A DNA stretch of 64,000 bases from JAJDYQ01 sp942491945 (GTDB taxonomy: Bacteria > Pseudomonadota > Gammaproteobacteria > JAJDYQ01), in contig CALODD010000050.1 of NCBI GenBank assembly GCA_942491945.1, forward strand, positions 48,226-112,225. Direction: 5' to 3'. Positions 42,607 to 51,588 of the stretch are shown here, in pieces. The notes under the pieces are model-generated. The model was not told where the DNA came from. It worked only from the letters and a program-made list of their open reading frames with translations, and did no database searches. Both the position numbers and the translations under genes were made by a program. The stretch's first letter is position 1. Each line of letters starts with the position of its first letter.

Positions 42607-44082
42607 ATGAAACTGCCACTATTCGATAAAGAGAAAGGTCATACACTCAGTAAGCTCGATTTCAAGCAGCAACAAGATCAGCTGCACGCGACGCTACTAC
42701 AGGTGCAGCGAGATTGCCGGGCTGCAAATGTGCCTGTCGTTGTGCTGGTATCCGGCGTTGAAGCGGCGGGCAAGAGTGCCGTAGTTAATCGTCTAAGCAA
42801 GTGGCTGGATATGCGTAATGTTCGTACTGTCTCCTACTGGCATGAGAGCGAGGATGAAAAGCGGCATCCACATGATTGGCGTTTCTGGCGCGATCTCCCG
42901 GGTAAAGGCGAAATTTCTATTCTGTTTGGTTCCTGGTATACCCAGCCCATTGTTAATGCGGTTATGAGTGGCAAGAAGGCCAGCAAGGTAAAACGTCAAC
43001 TCAGCGAATCATGTGAGCATATCAATCGCTTCGAAGAGCTGCTGGTTAAAGATGGTGTGTTATTTATCAAGCTCTGGTTTCACATTACAAAGAAAGAACA
43101 GTCCCGCCGTATCAAGGCCAAGAAAACGGCCGGCCATCGCATTACGCCATACGAGAAGAACCTGTCACGTTACTACAATGATTTTGCAAAGGCTTCTCAC
43201 GATGCATTAGCGCTGACCAATACAGCGGATGCCCCCTGGCATGTGATTGATGCTTCTGACCGGCGTTATCGTGATATTAAAGCAGGCAATATACTCCTCG
43301 AACAAATGCAAAAGTCTATCGGCGAAAAGAAACCCGTATTGCCCGCTCCCGCCTTTAAATTTGCAGACCAGCGATTATTTCATATCGATCTCGACAAGAA
43401 ACTGGATGAACGTCGTTACGATAAATTGCTTGAAAAATATCAGGCACGACTCGCAGAATTACACTGGCAGGCCACTGAGCAGAAACGATCCACAGTGCTG
43501 ATGTTTGAAGGCTGGGATGCCGGAGGAAAGGGTGGTGCTATTCGCCGCCTGACCGCCGCTATGGATGCGCGCTTATATCGTGTCATCCCGATTGCTGCGC
43601 CAACCGATGAAGAGAAATCTCATCACTATCTATGGCGATTCTGGCGACATTTGCCGATGGATGGTTATGTAACAATCTATGACCGCTCATGGTACGGGCG
43701 TGTATTGGTTGAGCGTGTGGAAGGCTTTGCACGTGATGATGAATGGCAACGTGCTTACGATGAAATTAATGACTTTGAACAGCAGTTAACGAATCACGGT
43801 ACGGTAGTCGCAAAGTTCTGGATACATATTAGTGCTGAAGAGCAGCTCAGACGATTTGAGGAACGCAAGGGAATTGAACACAAGAAACATAAGCTGACCG
43901 ATGAAGACTGGCGTAATCGTGAAAAGTGGTCAGATTATGAACAGGCTGTAGACGATCTGTTGGCAAGAACAGATAAACCGAATGCACCATGGTATGTCAT
44001 TCCAGGCAACGATAAATTATATGCTCGCGTCCAGATTATTAAGTCTGTCTGCAAGCAGCTTGAAAAAGCCCTGAGTAAATAA
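42607..44082 (+). CDS. pap: polyphosphate:AMP phosphotransferase (two-domain PPK2)
   Basis: Transfers phosphate from polyphosphate to AMP, giving ADP. The 491-residue protein has two PPK2 domains. The first has Walker A GVEAAGKS (residues 50-57) but a degenerate lid (FGSWYTQP in place of DRSWYGR). The second has Walker A GWDAGGKG (302-309) and the full YDRSWYGRVLVERVEGF, and so is the catalytic one. This matches the PAP class II layout. It is followed after 18 bases by a CHAD protein, pointing to a polyphosphate operon. Confidence 0.93.
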   Translation: MKLPLFDKEKGHTLSKLDFKQQQDQLHATLLQVQRDCRAANVPVVVLVSGVEAAGKSAVVNRLSKWLDMRNVRTVSYWHESEDEKRHPHDWRFWRDLPGKGEISILFGSWYTQPIVNAVMSGKKASKVKRQLSESCEHINRFEELLVKDGVLFIKLWFHITKKEQSRRIKAKKTAGHRITPYEKNLSRYYNDFAKASHDALALTNTADAPWHVIDASDRRYRDIKAGNILLEQMQKSIGEKKPVLPAPAFKFADQRLFHIDLDKKLDERRYDKLLEKYQARLAELHWQATEQKRSTVLMFEGWDAGGKGGAIRRLTAAMDARLYRVIPIAAPTDEEKSHHYLWRFWRHLPMDGYVTIYDRSWYGRVLVERVEGFARDDEWQRAYDEINDFEQQLTNHGTVVAKFWIHISAEEQLRRFEERKGIEHKKHKLTDEDWRNREKWSDYEQAVDDLLARTDKPNAPWYVIPGNDKLYARVQIIKSVCKQLEKALSK

Positions 44083-44100
44083 CCCGGCAAGTAGTTAACA

Positions 44101-45708
44101 TTGTTAAGCAATCTGGATTGTCACGGGACTAGTAGCTCATCCATTCACACCAGGCAGCAGGTTTTTGCGCTGGATAACATGGATATCTATCGCGGCTTAC
44201 TCGGGCTGATACGCCGCCATTATCAAATTGAAGAACATCCCCCAGTCAATCGAAAAACCTTTTATCTGGATACGTTTGACGGACGTCTATGGCGTCATGG
44301 TCTGATCGGTGAATATCAAACCCAGGGCCGAAGAAAGGTGTTTATTGTTCGCCGGAATCAACACGGTGATGTAGTTAGCGAAACCCCTGTTGAACATCAG
44401 CCTGAGTTTTTCTCGGACATTCCCAGCTGGCTAAGACCGGAAAATATCAGACCCATCCTGAAAATGCGTAAACTGCTGTACCAGGTTGCATCTGAATCCA
44501 GAGTGCATTCTGTAAGCATCCTGAATGAAAAGGGCAGAGTTGTCGTTACTTTGGAGATGGTGGCGGAACAGTTGATGTATCGAAACCATCGCAAGGGCGG
44601 GAGTCTGCCGTATTGCCTGAAAGTTCATTCCAGTCGGGGCGAGTTACATCACTACGAGAAGGTACTCGATGTGATTCAACCAGTAGATCTGGCTCGCATG
44701 AAGGATGATGCACAAACCCAGTTAATGGCGTTGCAGGGAACAACTCCAGGCACCTATAGTAATAAAATAAATGTTCGCTTCAATAAGAAGATGCGTGCAA
44801 TTAAGGCATACCAGCTATTATTTCTCAAACTCACCACGATCATGCAGCAGAACGAAGCCGGTATAAATGATGATATCGATACCGAATTCCTGCATGACTT
44901 CAGGGTGAGTGTACGCAGAACTCGCTCGTTATTATCTTGTGCAAAAGGCGTATTACCCATCGAAGTAATACAAAAGATATCAAATGAGTTTCGTTGGTTA
45001 GGGACGATAACCAGCCCACTGCGTGACTTTGATGTCTGGCTATTATCGTTTAACAGATATCAGACATCCCTACCCAAAGAATTACGTTCCAACCTAGAGC
45101 CTCTGCGCCATTGGCTGCAGCAAAACCGCGCTGAAAATTTGCGTGCAGTGACTAAAGCACTGACTAGCGAACGCTATATTCACCTAATGCAAGAGTGGCA
45201 TGAACTCATGCAATCTGACCTGGCATCCAGGTTTGCTGATGCTCAACAAACTCCCAATAGCCTGAAACCTGTGATGACTGTGGCCAGGAAAAGAATCTGG
45301 AAGACGTATATGACATTGCGGCACCGAGGCGCATTAATCGATGATGATTCACCGCCAAAGCGGTTACACGACCTGAGGAAAACAGGAAAAAGATTACGTT
45401 ATATGCTGGAATTTTTTCAATCGCTGTTCCCAGGAAAGAAAATCAGGATTGCGATAGAGAAAATGGAAAAGCTACAGGATTACCTGGGAACCTATCAGGA
45501 TTATGAGGTTCAGAAAAATTCCCTGCATGCTTTTATGGATGGCATGCGGGCATCAGGTGAGCTTGATGATGCTTCAAAAGAGGCCATAGAATACCTGATT
45601 AATGATATAGACAAACGTGAACTGGAACATCGGAAAGGTTTTTTAAAATACTTTGAGGCGTTTACGCATCCTGATATTCACAAATTATATTCCCGGCAGT
45701 TTTCTTAA
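44101..45708 (+). CDS. CHAD-domain protein with CYTH-like N-terminal region
   Basis: A 535-residue protein. The N-terminal 230 residues have the beta-strand rhythm of a CYTH/triphosphatase-like tunnel (KTFYLDTFDGRLWRHGLIG, RKVFIVRRNQ, VVVTLEMVAEQL), without its EXEXK motif being clear. From about residue 240 an all-helical CHAD domain follows with its conserved His/Arg residues: LHDFRVSVRRTRSLLS and LHDLRKTGKRLRYMLEFF. CHAD domains bind polyphosphate. Start is a TTG at 44101, 18 bases after pap. Confidence 0.85.
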   Translation: MLSNLDCHGTSSSSIHTRQQVFALDNMDIYRGLLGLIRRHYQIEEHPPVNRKTFYLDTFDGRLWRHGLIGEYQTQGRRKVFIVRRNQHGDVVSETPVEHQPEFFSDIPSWLRPENIRPILKMRKLLYQVASESRVHSVSILNEKGRVVVTLEMVAEQLMYRNHRKGGSLPYCLKVHSSRGELHHYEKVLDVIQPVDLARMKDDAQTQLMALQGTTPGTYSNKINVRFNKKMRAIKAYQLLFLKLTTIMQQNEAGINDDIDTEFLHDFRVSVRRTRSLLSCAKGVLPIEVIQKISNEFRWLGTITSPLRDFDVWLLSFNRYQTSLPKELRSNLEPLRHWLQQNRAENLRAVTKALTSERYIHLMQEWHELMQSDLASRFADAQQTPNSLKPVMTVARKRIWKTYMTLRHRGALIDDDSPPKRLHDLRKTGKRLRYMLEFFQSLFPGKKIRIAIEKMEKLQDYLGTYQDYEVQKNSLHAFMDGMRASGELDDASKEAIEYLINDIDKRELEHRKGFLKYFEAFTHPDIHKLYSRQFS

Positions 45709-45723
45709 GCGCTGGCATTCCCG

Positions 45724-45981
45724 TCATAGTTGGTCCGTGATTGCTGCCGCATGCTTTTTTGCCTTCTTCAGTAACTTGGTAACAACCTTATATTCCCTGC
45801 ATAACTTTTTCGGCGCACTGCCAGTTTTTCTTTTTTTCTTCTGAATTTCCAGCTTGAGTCGTAACCTTTTGCTCTCAAGCTTATTGATGATTTTTAAAAG
45901 TTTATCGTGCTTTTCTATTTGCTTCTCTTCCGACAAACCCAGAAATAGCTTTAGCTTTTCCATGATGTTATTCAAGGCCAT
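45724..45981 (-). CDS. small basic coiled-coil protein
   Basis: An 85-residue protein, with a start at the ATG at 45981 supported by GGGAG. A further in-frame ATG two codons earlier is also possible. Residues about 15-55 look like a coiled coil (HDKLLKIINKLESKRLRLKLEIQ) followed by KKKRKTGSAPKKLCREYKVV. The protein is strongly basic and has no recognised domain. It overlaps the end of the Na/Pi cotransporter gene, so it is co-transcribed with it, and it may bind an anion such as polyphosphate or nucleic acid. Confidence 0.6.
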   Translation of the reverse strand: MALNNIMEKLKLFLGLSEEKQIEKHDKLLKIINKLESKRLRLKLEIQKKKRKTGSAPKKLCREYKVVTKLLKKAKKHAAAITDQL

Positions 45982-47737
45982 ATTCATCTCCCAGTTCAGT
46001 CACCTCTTCATCTCGCACCCAGAGCACCTCAGCTGAATTTAGTAACTTTTTACAAATACTGTGTGTAAAACCAATATCGTTAATCAAAGAGGACGCCATT
46101 CTTGCATCAATCTTATTTTCCCTGATCAGCGCATCCACACTCCTATTCATCAGTCGTTCATTCTCGTTTGACTCATCTTTATAAACTTCAACCTGTGTCA
46201 GGATATCTTCTGCATCGCCTTCGCTATGACGTATTACCTCAATACTTCTAAGCACCGTCATGACCTGGGCACGAAGTTTGTTGTACTCCTCGATTATGTA
46301 TTTATTGTGACCTTTTCTGTAATAACTCAGGTTCTTTTGTAACTCCCTGACATCTTTCACCATTTCGATGATGTATCGTGCTGTCATCTTCAGCCTATAC
46401 ATGCTGTTATTGCCTTCACGATCCAGATTGATTTGTGAAATTGATGCATAACGTAATATTTCGCTGTACAGATTCTTAATTTCTAATTGATAAACATCGT
46501 CGATATCGACGGGTATTTCTTTGTTTGAGCGTTTGACGACAGCGCCAATTTCAGTGACTGAATGCACATCACTTCTGTGCAAGCCCATTGCATGTAGTAT
46601 TGCCTCCAGTGATTTATCATAAAGATGAATGATCTCTTTCCGTATTGCGGCTAGCGCAGTCGCCTGGATTTCCATCACCTCATCAGTCAGATACTTTAGT
46701 TCCCCTCTCGCTGCAGCCTTGCCTCTAAACAAAGTCTTCAGGTATCTGACCATTGGCTTGATAAAGGGGCTAACTGCCAGCAGCCCGATCAGATTGAATA
46801 TCGTATGAAACAATGCCAGTTTCATTGCATCATCATCGGGGGCGATTGATAAGAAAGGTGCCAGCACATCAACCAGCAACTTAAGCTTGTAAATAAATAT
46901 GACGGCTATCAGCCCGGTAATGATATTGAAGATAAAATGTGCAACCGCCAGGCGCTTACCGTTTTTGTTTGATGCCATCGCGCCCAAAGCTGCTGTCACT
47001 GTCGTGCCGACATTCGCGCCAATCACCAGAGACAAAGCATTGATATAATCAATCTGTCCCGCAGCCAGTGCAGTAATAATAATTGCCATCGTAGCGCTAC
47101 TGGATTGAATGATGACCGTAGCGATGGCCCCGAATAAGATATAGATAAAAACTCCGGAATAACCCTCCATCGCATATCGAGCTAAATCCAGGCTATTTTT
47201 CAGCGTCTCAAAACCATCCTTCATATACGCAATACCAAGGAAGATAAATCCAAGACCGATCAACACACTACCAAGACCCTTATAGCTATTACTTCTGGAA
47301 AACTGCATGACTACGCCGAAGATCAGCATCGGTAAGGCAAACATTGATATTTTTATCTTTAGGCCAAACGATGAAACTAGCCATGCCGTAGTGGTGGTTC
47401 CAATATTGGAGCCAAAGACCACACCAACGGCTTGTGTAAGTCCAATCAGCTCTGCAGATAGAAATGAGATAACAATGACGGAAACCAGCGATGAGCTCTG
47501 AACAACCGTCGTCGCCATAAATCCAGTGCCAATAGCCTTAGGCGTTGTGCTCGTGAAATTTTCCAGCACAGTCTCCAGCATACCGCCGCTAAACAACTTA
47601 AAACCATTTTCCATGTAGTGCATACCAATCAGGAAAATAGCGATGCCCGCAATGATTTGTCTGGCGTCATCATTGACGATGACAAACCAGGCAAACATAA
47701 GAAACAACAGTGGCGGGACAATTCTCTTTAACATCAA
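45968..47737 (-). CDS. Na/Pi cotransporter family protein with PhoU-like C-terminus
   Basis: A 589-residue protein. The first 350 residues carry two inverted Na_Pi_cotrans repeats, recognised by the QSSS motifs TTVVQSSSLVSVIVISF and VIIQSSSATMAIIITALA, each with a paired GANVGTTVTA / GSNIGTTTTA. A cytoplasmic PhoU-like helical domain follows (about 380-580). This is the NptA/YjbB type, which exports or imports phosphate with sodium. It stands opposite the polyphosphate genes and downstream of the polylysine gene, in a phosphate-related group. Confidence 0.9.
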   Translation of the reverse strand: MMLKRIVPPLLFLMFAWFVIVNDDARQIIAGIAIFLIGMHYMENGFKLFSGGMLETVLENFTSTTPKAIGTGFMATTVVQSSSLVSVIVISFLSAELIGLTQAVGVVFGSNIGTTTTAWLVSSFGLKIKISMFALPMLIFGVVMQFSRSNSYKGLGSVLIGLGFIFLGIAYMKDGFETLKNSLDLARYAMEGYSGVFIYILFGAIATVIIQSSSATMAIIITALAAGQIDYINALSLVIGANVGTTVTAALGAMASNKNGKRLAVAHFIFNIITGLIAVIFIYKLKLLVDVLAPFLSIAPDDDAMKLALFHTIFNLIGLLAVSPFIKPMVRYLKTLFRGKAAARGELKYLTDEVMEIQATALAAIRKEIIHLYDKSLEAILHAMGLHRSDVHSVTEIGAVVKRSNKEIPVDIDDVYQLEIKNLYSEILRYASISQINLDREGNNSMYRLKMTARYIIEMVKDVRELQKNLSYYRKGHNKYIIEEYNKLRAQVMTVLRSIEVIRHSEGDAEDILTQVEVYKDESNENERLMNRSVDALIRENKIDARMASSLINDIGFTHSICKKLLNSAEVLWVRDEEVTELGDEYGLE

Positions 47738-47744
47738 TCTGTGT

Positions 47745-47820
47745 TCCTAATAAACAAACAAGGGCGCATTGCGCCCTATACATAACAAACATGGCAATAA
47801 CACACCGCCATGTTGTTATG
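47745..47820 (-). terminator. double hairpin, second part a terminator on the minus strand
   Basis: A long stem of CATAACA(A)ACATGGC with GCCATGTTGTTATG (47781-47820, one-base bulge) is followed on the minus strand by AGGGCGC / GCGCCCT (47761-47777) and then a T-rich run TTGTTTGTTTATT. It would end the polylysine-protein transcript before the cotransporter gene. Confidence 0.75.
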
Positions 47821-47850
47821 CATTCAGTCGCGGGTAGCGACTAATTTCAC

Positions 47851-48306
47851 TTATTTTTTCTTCTTCTTGCCCTTCTTATTCTTTTTCTTACCTTTCTTTT
47901 TTTGCTTTTTAAGCTTCTGTTTCTGTTTTTTCTTTTTCAGTTTTTTCTTAAGCTTCTTTTTTAACTTCAGCTTTTTCTTTAGCTTCTCTTTCTTCTTTGA
48001 TTTATCCTTTTTCTTGCTCTTACCTTTGCCTTTTTTCTTAGCCATATCTTTTTTCTCCTTTTTAGATTGCTTGCTTGATGAAGATTTCTTTCCATCTGTA
48101 GCTTTTAGAGGCTTTCCATTAGCGGCAAGCAGATCGCATGCCGCCTGAATCGTTTTTTCAGCGCGCACTGTACTAAAGCCCTGCACCTGACTTAACGCTT
48201 TACTATTGGATTCTGAGACAGATTTAACCGTCTTAAATCCATTGTCAGCCAGAATTTTCGCTGTTTGCGAACCGACTCCGACAATGTCCGTCAGATTCAA
48301 ACTCAT
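47851..48306 (-). CDS. helix-hairpin-helix protein with lysine-rich tail
   Basis: A 151-residue protein starting at the ATG at 48306 (AGGAGG seven bases upstream; a TTG two codons earlier is weaker). Residues 1-65 form a helix-hairpin-helix domain (NLTDIVGVGSQTAKILADNG then LSQVQGFSTVRAEKTIQAA). After a Ser-rich linker, residues 72-151 are a tail in which most residues are Lys (KKKDKSKKKEKLKKKLKLK and so on). The tail resembles those of AlgP/histone H1-like proteins that bind DNA or polyphosphate. A terminator follows. Confidence 0.75.
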   Translation of the reverse strand: MSLNLTDIVGVGSQTAKILADNGFKTVKSVSESNSKALSQVQGFSTVRAEKTIQAACDLLAANGKPLKATDGKKSSSSKQSKKEKKDMAKKKGKGKSKKKDKSKKKEKLKKKLKLKKKLKKKLKKKKQKQKLKKQKKKGKKKNKKGKKKKK

Positions 48307-48518
48307 TAGCAACCCTCCTTTTTATTCAGCTACATTCTAAATATGAATGCACACCGCCAGATGTCAAAGAGATAGTCGCTACAATTTGATCTGGGACATA
48401 TTTTGTGCACTTTATTAATGCGTACAGAAAAAAACTAAGGCATATCGTATCTATACACACCAATATATGAATACAAACATGCGAATAGATAACGACAGCA
48501 ATAGAGGCGAGGGGAGCG

Positions 48519-48932
48519 ATGAATTTCGAAACCGAACAAAAGCTCGATAAGTTAAGTCAGCAGATAGCCGAACGCGCCTATGAAAATGCCAATCATGAAA
48601 ATAGCGAATGGCAGGAATATGATGTCATGGTTGTTATGCGTGCAAATGAAGATGCGCAACGTTGGGCAAGATTACCTGCCCGGACAATTGAATATCATCA
48701 TTCAGAACCGCGCCGGCGTCTGATCGCCACTCGTTATGCCGACGACATTATCTGGCTATTCAAAGAACTAAGTACGATTCATCCAGAAGAAATAGAACGC
48801 TATAGCTGGCATGATTTTTATGCGATTCTCGCCGATGCTGCCAACCTGTATATTGAAGAACATAAAGGTAGCACTACAGCGAATCGTCTGCTCGAATCGA
48901 TAGTCAACAACGCCAGGCAGATTTATCGATAG
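48519..48932 (+). CDS. hypothetical protein
   Basis: A 137-residue cytoplasmic protein, mostly helical by sequence. No family recognised. Visible segments are EWQEYDVMVVMRANEDAQRW and, towards the end, HDFYAILADAANLYIEEHK. GGCGAGGGGAG precedes the ATG, a good ribosome site. It lies between the divergent polylysine gene and the ACP phosphodiesterase gene, in codon usage like its neighbours. Confidence 0.55.
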   Translation: MNFETEQKLDKLSQQIAERAYENANHENSEWQEYDVMVVMRANEDAQRWARLPARTIEYHHSEPRRRLIATRYADDIIWLFKELSTIHPEEIERYSWHDFYAILADAANLYIEEHKGSTTANRLLESIVNNARQIYR

Positions 48933-49021
48933 TAAGCAGTCGTTACTGTTTAGATATAGCCGTCGCGACTTAAGCTGCTCACGCCACTTCTTAAACGCCT
49001 GCTTTTGTATAAAATGTCCAG

Positions 49022-49585
49022 ATGAATTATCTGGCACATCTAGCATTAGCAGAAGATAACGCCCATTCACGTATCGGTAATCTATTAGGTGATTTTCGCA
49101 AAGGTGTCGATGTTGAAGCCCTACCAGTCGACATTTATCATGGCCTGCAAAACCATTATCGCGTTGACCGCCTCACCGACGGCCATAACGACGTTAAGGC
49201 GCTTCGGGAATTAATTAGTCCTAAACGCCGCCGCTTTGCTGGCATTATTACCGACATCGCTTTTGACTACTTTCTCTGTAAACACTGGGATAATTTTATG
49301 TCGCAGGACTTCGATGAGTTTGCCGAATCTTGCTATACCCATTTTTCAGATTCGTTTGATGACATTCCAGAGCCCATGCAACCGGCCATGGCTCGTATGA
49401 TTCAATATGACTGGTTACATGCCTATCACACACTGGAAGGCGTAGAACGCGCTATCGACCGGGTAGCGGAGCGAGTACGATTTAAGAACGAACTTGCAGG
49501 CGGGATTGAAGATGTCGAGCATAACACCGACCAGATTGAGGCCTGTTTTCTGGCGCTATTCCCAGAACTAAAAGCATCGACTTAA
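49022..49585 (+). CDS. acpH: ACP phosphodiesterase
   Basis: Removes the 4'-phosphopantetheine group of acyl carrier protein. The 187-residue protein begins MNYLAHLALAEDNAHSRIGN, with the family motif NYLAHLxLA, and has NHYRVDRLTDGH and IITDIAFDYFLCKHW, the His/Asp groups of this HD-like phosphodiesterase. Length and motifs match AcpH (DUF479). A terminator follows. Confidence 0.92.
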   Translation: MNYLAHLALAEDNAHSRIGNLLGDFRKGVDVEALPVDIYHGLQNHYRVDRLTDGHNDVKALRELISPKRRRFAGIITDIAFDYFLCKHWDNFMSQDFDEFAESCYTHFSDSFDDIPEPMQPAMARMIQYDWLHAYHTLEGVERAIDRVAERVRFKNELAGGIEDVEHNTDQIEACFLALFPELKAST

Positions 49586-49589
49586 ACAA

Positions 49590-49618
49590 AAAAGGCCAGC
49601 AGTAGCTGCTGGCCTTTT
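49590..49618. terminator. bidirectional intrinsic terminator
   Basis: A 13-bp stem AAAAGGCCAGCAG / CTGCTGGCCTTTT with a 3-base loop. The T-run is short on the plus strand and longer on the minus strand, serving acpH and the convergent acidic-protein gene. Confidence 0.88.
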
Positions 49619-49681
49619 GATAAAACGTTGTCACATGAACCTGTCACGCGACGAGAAAATGTCGTCGGGATTAACCGCCGC

Positions 49682-50032
49682 TTATTCTTCTGGCGCAGCC
49701 TCTTCAGCTTCTTCTTCCTCAGGCTCTTCGATTTCAAAGCCTTCAACATCGCGACCGAAGAAGTCATACATTTCCAGGAATTTACCGAATTTGCCTTCGT
49801 TCAGCTTGGTACCTTCTTCCAGAGTCATCGGACGGTAAGCCCAATGCAGAGGCTCGTCTTCCTCAATCTTGTCTTCGATGATATAAATTTCTTTCTCATC
49901 TTCGCCCCAGTCTTCCATCAGGAACTTCCTGGGCTCATCCAGCTTGGTCAAAATCGGCTCAAGACTGCCAATTTCCAGTGTAACCTTCTGGCCTGTTTTC
50001 AATTCAGAAATGTTGATGATTCCGTCTTCCAT
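49682..50032 (-). CDS. acidic hypothetical protein
   Basis: A 116-residue protein not recognised. The first half is beta-rich (INISELKTGQKVTLEIGSLE), the middle contains WGEDEKEIYIIEDKI and HWAYRPMTLEEGTKL, and the last 20 residues are almost all Glu, Asp and Ala. The high acidity and lack of membrane segments suggest a soluble cytoplasmic protein. AGAGAC is a weak ribosome site. It is monocistronic and convergent to acpH. Confidence 0.55.
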   Translation of the reverse strand: MEDGIINISELKTGQKVTLEIGSLEPILTKLDEPRKFLMEDWGEDEKEIYIIEDKIEEDEPLHWAYRPMTLEEGTKLNEGKFGKFLEMYDFFGRDVEGFEIEEPEEEEAEEAAPEE

Positions 50033-50156
50033 GTCTCTAATTCCTAATCTCTATAGTAGTCCCGCATCACACGGGCGATGGAAATTACCTAAAACAGGAG
50101 GGTTACGCTATATCCCAAAACGAAGATATCTGCCTGCTCAGCTCTCTATATTCGCC

Positions 50157-51197
50157 TTATTCATCTGAATTATCCTCACGCCAACGCTCAAAAGTCGGTG
50201 ACTTTTCGTAGCCTTTCGCCAGGATATATTCCAGCACCGCTCGAAGACGAAACACTTTTACGACAGAGGAAATGCGAAACACCTCGAAACCCTCTTCATC
50301 AAAAAACAAGATTGAAGGGGCGTAATACAAACCTAATTGATTCGCCCATTGCTTTGCTGTCATCTTATGACCTGATGGCGTAACCACCCGTGTGTCATCC
50401 CACATATTCAGCTGCATCACTTCAAAATTATTCAACAACTTACGGGCTTTAACATCAGCCAGTGGCTGCGTATGCAATACATCGCAGGCATGGCAATTCC
50501 CCTGCTCAAAGAACACGGCTAAAGGTAGTTGCCCCGGAAACCTCGTACGATCCAGGTTAAACGGCGGACGTCCAAAGAAGTCCTGTGTATTCATACCCGT
50601 TTTACTGTCTTTCGTCGGTGGGTCTGCACGCGCCATATAGTCACGCAATGACTCCTGCTTATAAAAGCCTTCGGCGACATATCCAAGCGCTGCTCGCATC
50701 TTATAAGGTGTGTGGTAACCCCGAAGTTGTAGCAATTTCTTGCCTTCTTCACCATAGAAAATCATTGATGGCGTAAAGTGAGCCTTCTTCGATTCAGCGA
50801 ACTTCTTTTCCGAATAAACGGTGCCGTCAAAGTCGGTCACTTCACGGTCACCCCAGATATCAATCGGAATGATTTCAAAGTGCTCACGCGTATAACTGAT
50901 GATGTCTGTCTCACGACCGAAGTTAATTTCAATCAAGGCTTCGCAGTAAGGACAGTCTTTTTGACCAAAATAAACAATGATGCCTTTTTTGCCGTTGTAG
51001 AGTGCTTCCGCCAGATCTTCCTGCAAATTAAGAAAAGAATTTTGAAACCAGTCTGGATACTCGATATCGCGGACTTTTGGTGTGTCATCGATCTGACTAA
51101 CATCGAAATTTTCACCCACCGCATGCGCGGCAAACGAATGGAACAGGAGATATATACTGATCAATCCAAACGCAAAGAGTCGAAAGCCGGATTGCAT
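50157..51197 (-). CDS. exported double-thioredoxin protein, paralogue of the 13.6-kb gene
   Basis: Started at the ATG at 51197 with AAGGGA upstream, giving 346 residues; an upstream in-frame start adds 12. After the signal peptide (cleavage near AHAVGE) it has two thioredoxin domains: IVYFGQKDCPYCEALI and FFEQGNCHACDVLH. Between them PIDIWGDREVTD and YFTPSMIFYGEEG-like segments recur, as in the gene at 13604-14638, with the same length and order. The two are thus ancient duplicates, perhaps with different partners. Its upstream region is the recG-flanked island. Confidence 0.8.
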   Translation of the reverse strand: MQSGFRLFAFGLISIYLLFHSFAAHAVGENFDVSQIDDTPKVRDIEYPDWFQNSFLNLQEDLAEALYNGKKGIIVYFGQKDCPYCEALIEINFGRETDIISYTREHFEIIPIDIWGDREVTDFDGTVYSEKKFAESKKAHFTPSMIFYGEEGKKLLQLRGYHTPYKMRAALGYVAEGFYKQESLRDYMARADPPTKDSKTGMNTQDFFGRPPFNLDRTRFPGQLPLAVFFEQGNCHACDVLHTQPLADVKARKLLNNFEVMQLNMWDDTRVVTPSGHKMTAKQWANQLGLYYAPSILFFDEEGFEVFRISSVVKVFRLRAVLEYILAKGYEKSPTFERWREDNSDE

Positions 51198-51588
51198 ATT
51201 TTTCCCTTGCTGTAACAGCATAATCATTAGCATCGGATTATGAGCTATACCTCTGCGAATTGTAGCCCCTGTTTCATCCAGCGATATAGTAATGGATCAA
51301 TTAATCGTAGATATTTCATACTTATTTTCACTATAAACCAATATCACGTGAGTACACCCACCCCAAAACACATAATTTTTCTTCATAATGTGTGAATTTC
51401 ACTCGCCTCGGGACATAACCACAGAATATTCAGTACCGCATCTCCTCCCCAGTTTAGTTCGAGTAATTCATACTCAAATCACTCTCTACTATTATCACTG
51501 ATACAAGCAATCCTAAATCGATTAATATTTACAGCCAACTAATGATTGATTAATATCACATCAATCAATTACAACATGAGCTAAACAC
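51198..51588. other. 390-base gap holding the displaced recG end
   Basis: Apart from the recG remnant at 51245-51316, described separately, this AT-rich gap shows no ORF with a ribosome site. It forms the left edge of the recG island and the leader of the proteasome-like gene. No integrase, transposase or inverted repeat is recognisable in it. Confidence 0.5.
51245..51316 (-). pseudogene. displaced recG 3'-end remnant (direct-repeat copy A)
   Basis: A 72-base direct repeat of the last 24 codons of recG (53066-53137), 61 of 72 bases identical. Reading minus strand it still spells KYLRLIDPLLYRWMK then QGLQFAEV and a stop. 21 of 23 residues equal the intact recG end. Eight of ten differing codons are synonymous, so the two diverged while both coded for RecG. 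Confidence 0.9.

Noticed and set aside
47810..48148. Phe-rich plus-strand frame
   Set aside because: It is the complement of the lysine-rich tail (AAA/AAG read as TTT/CTT), not a membrane protein.
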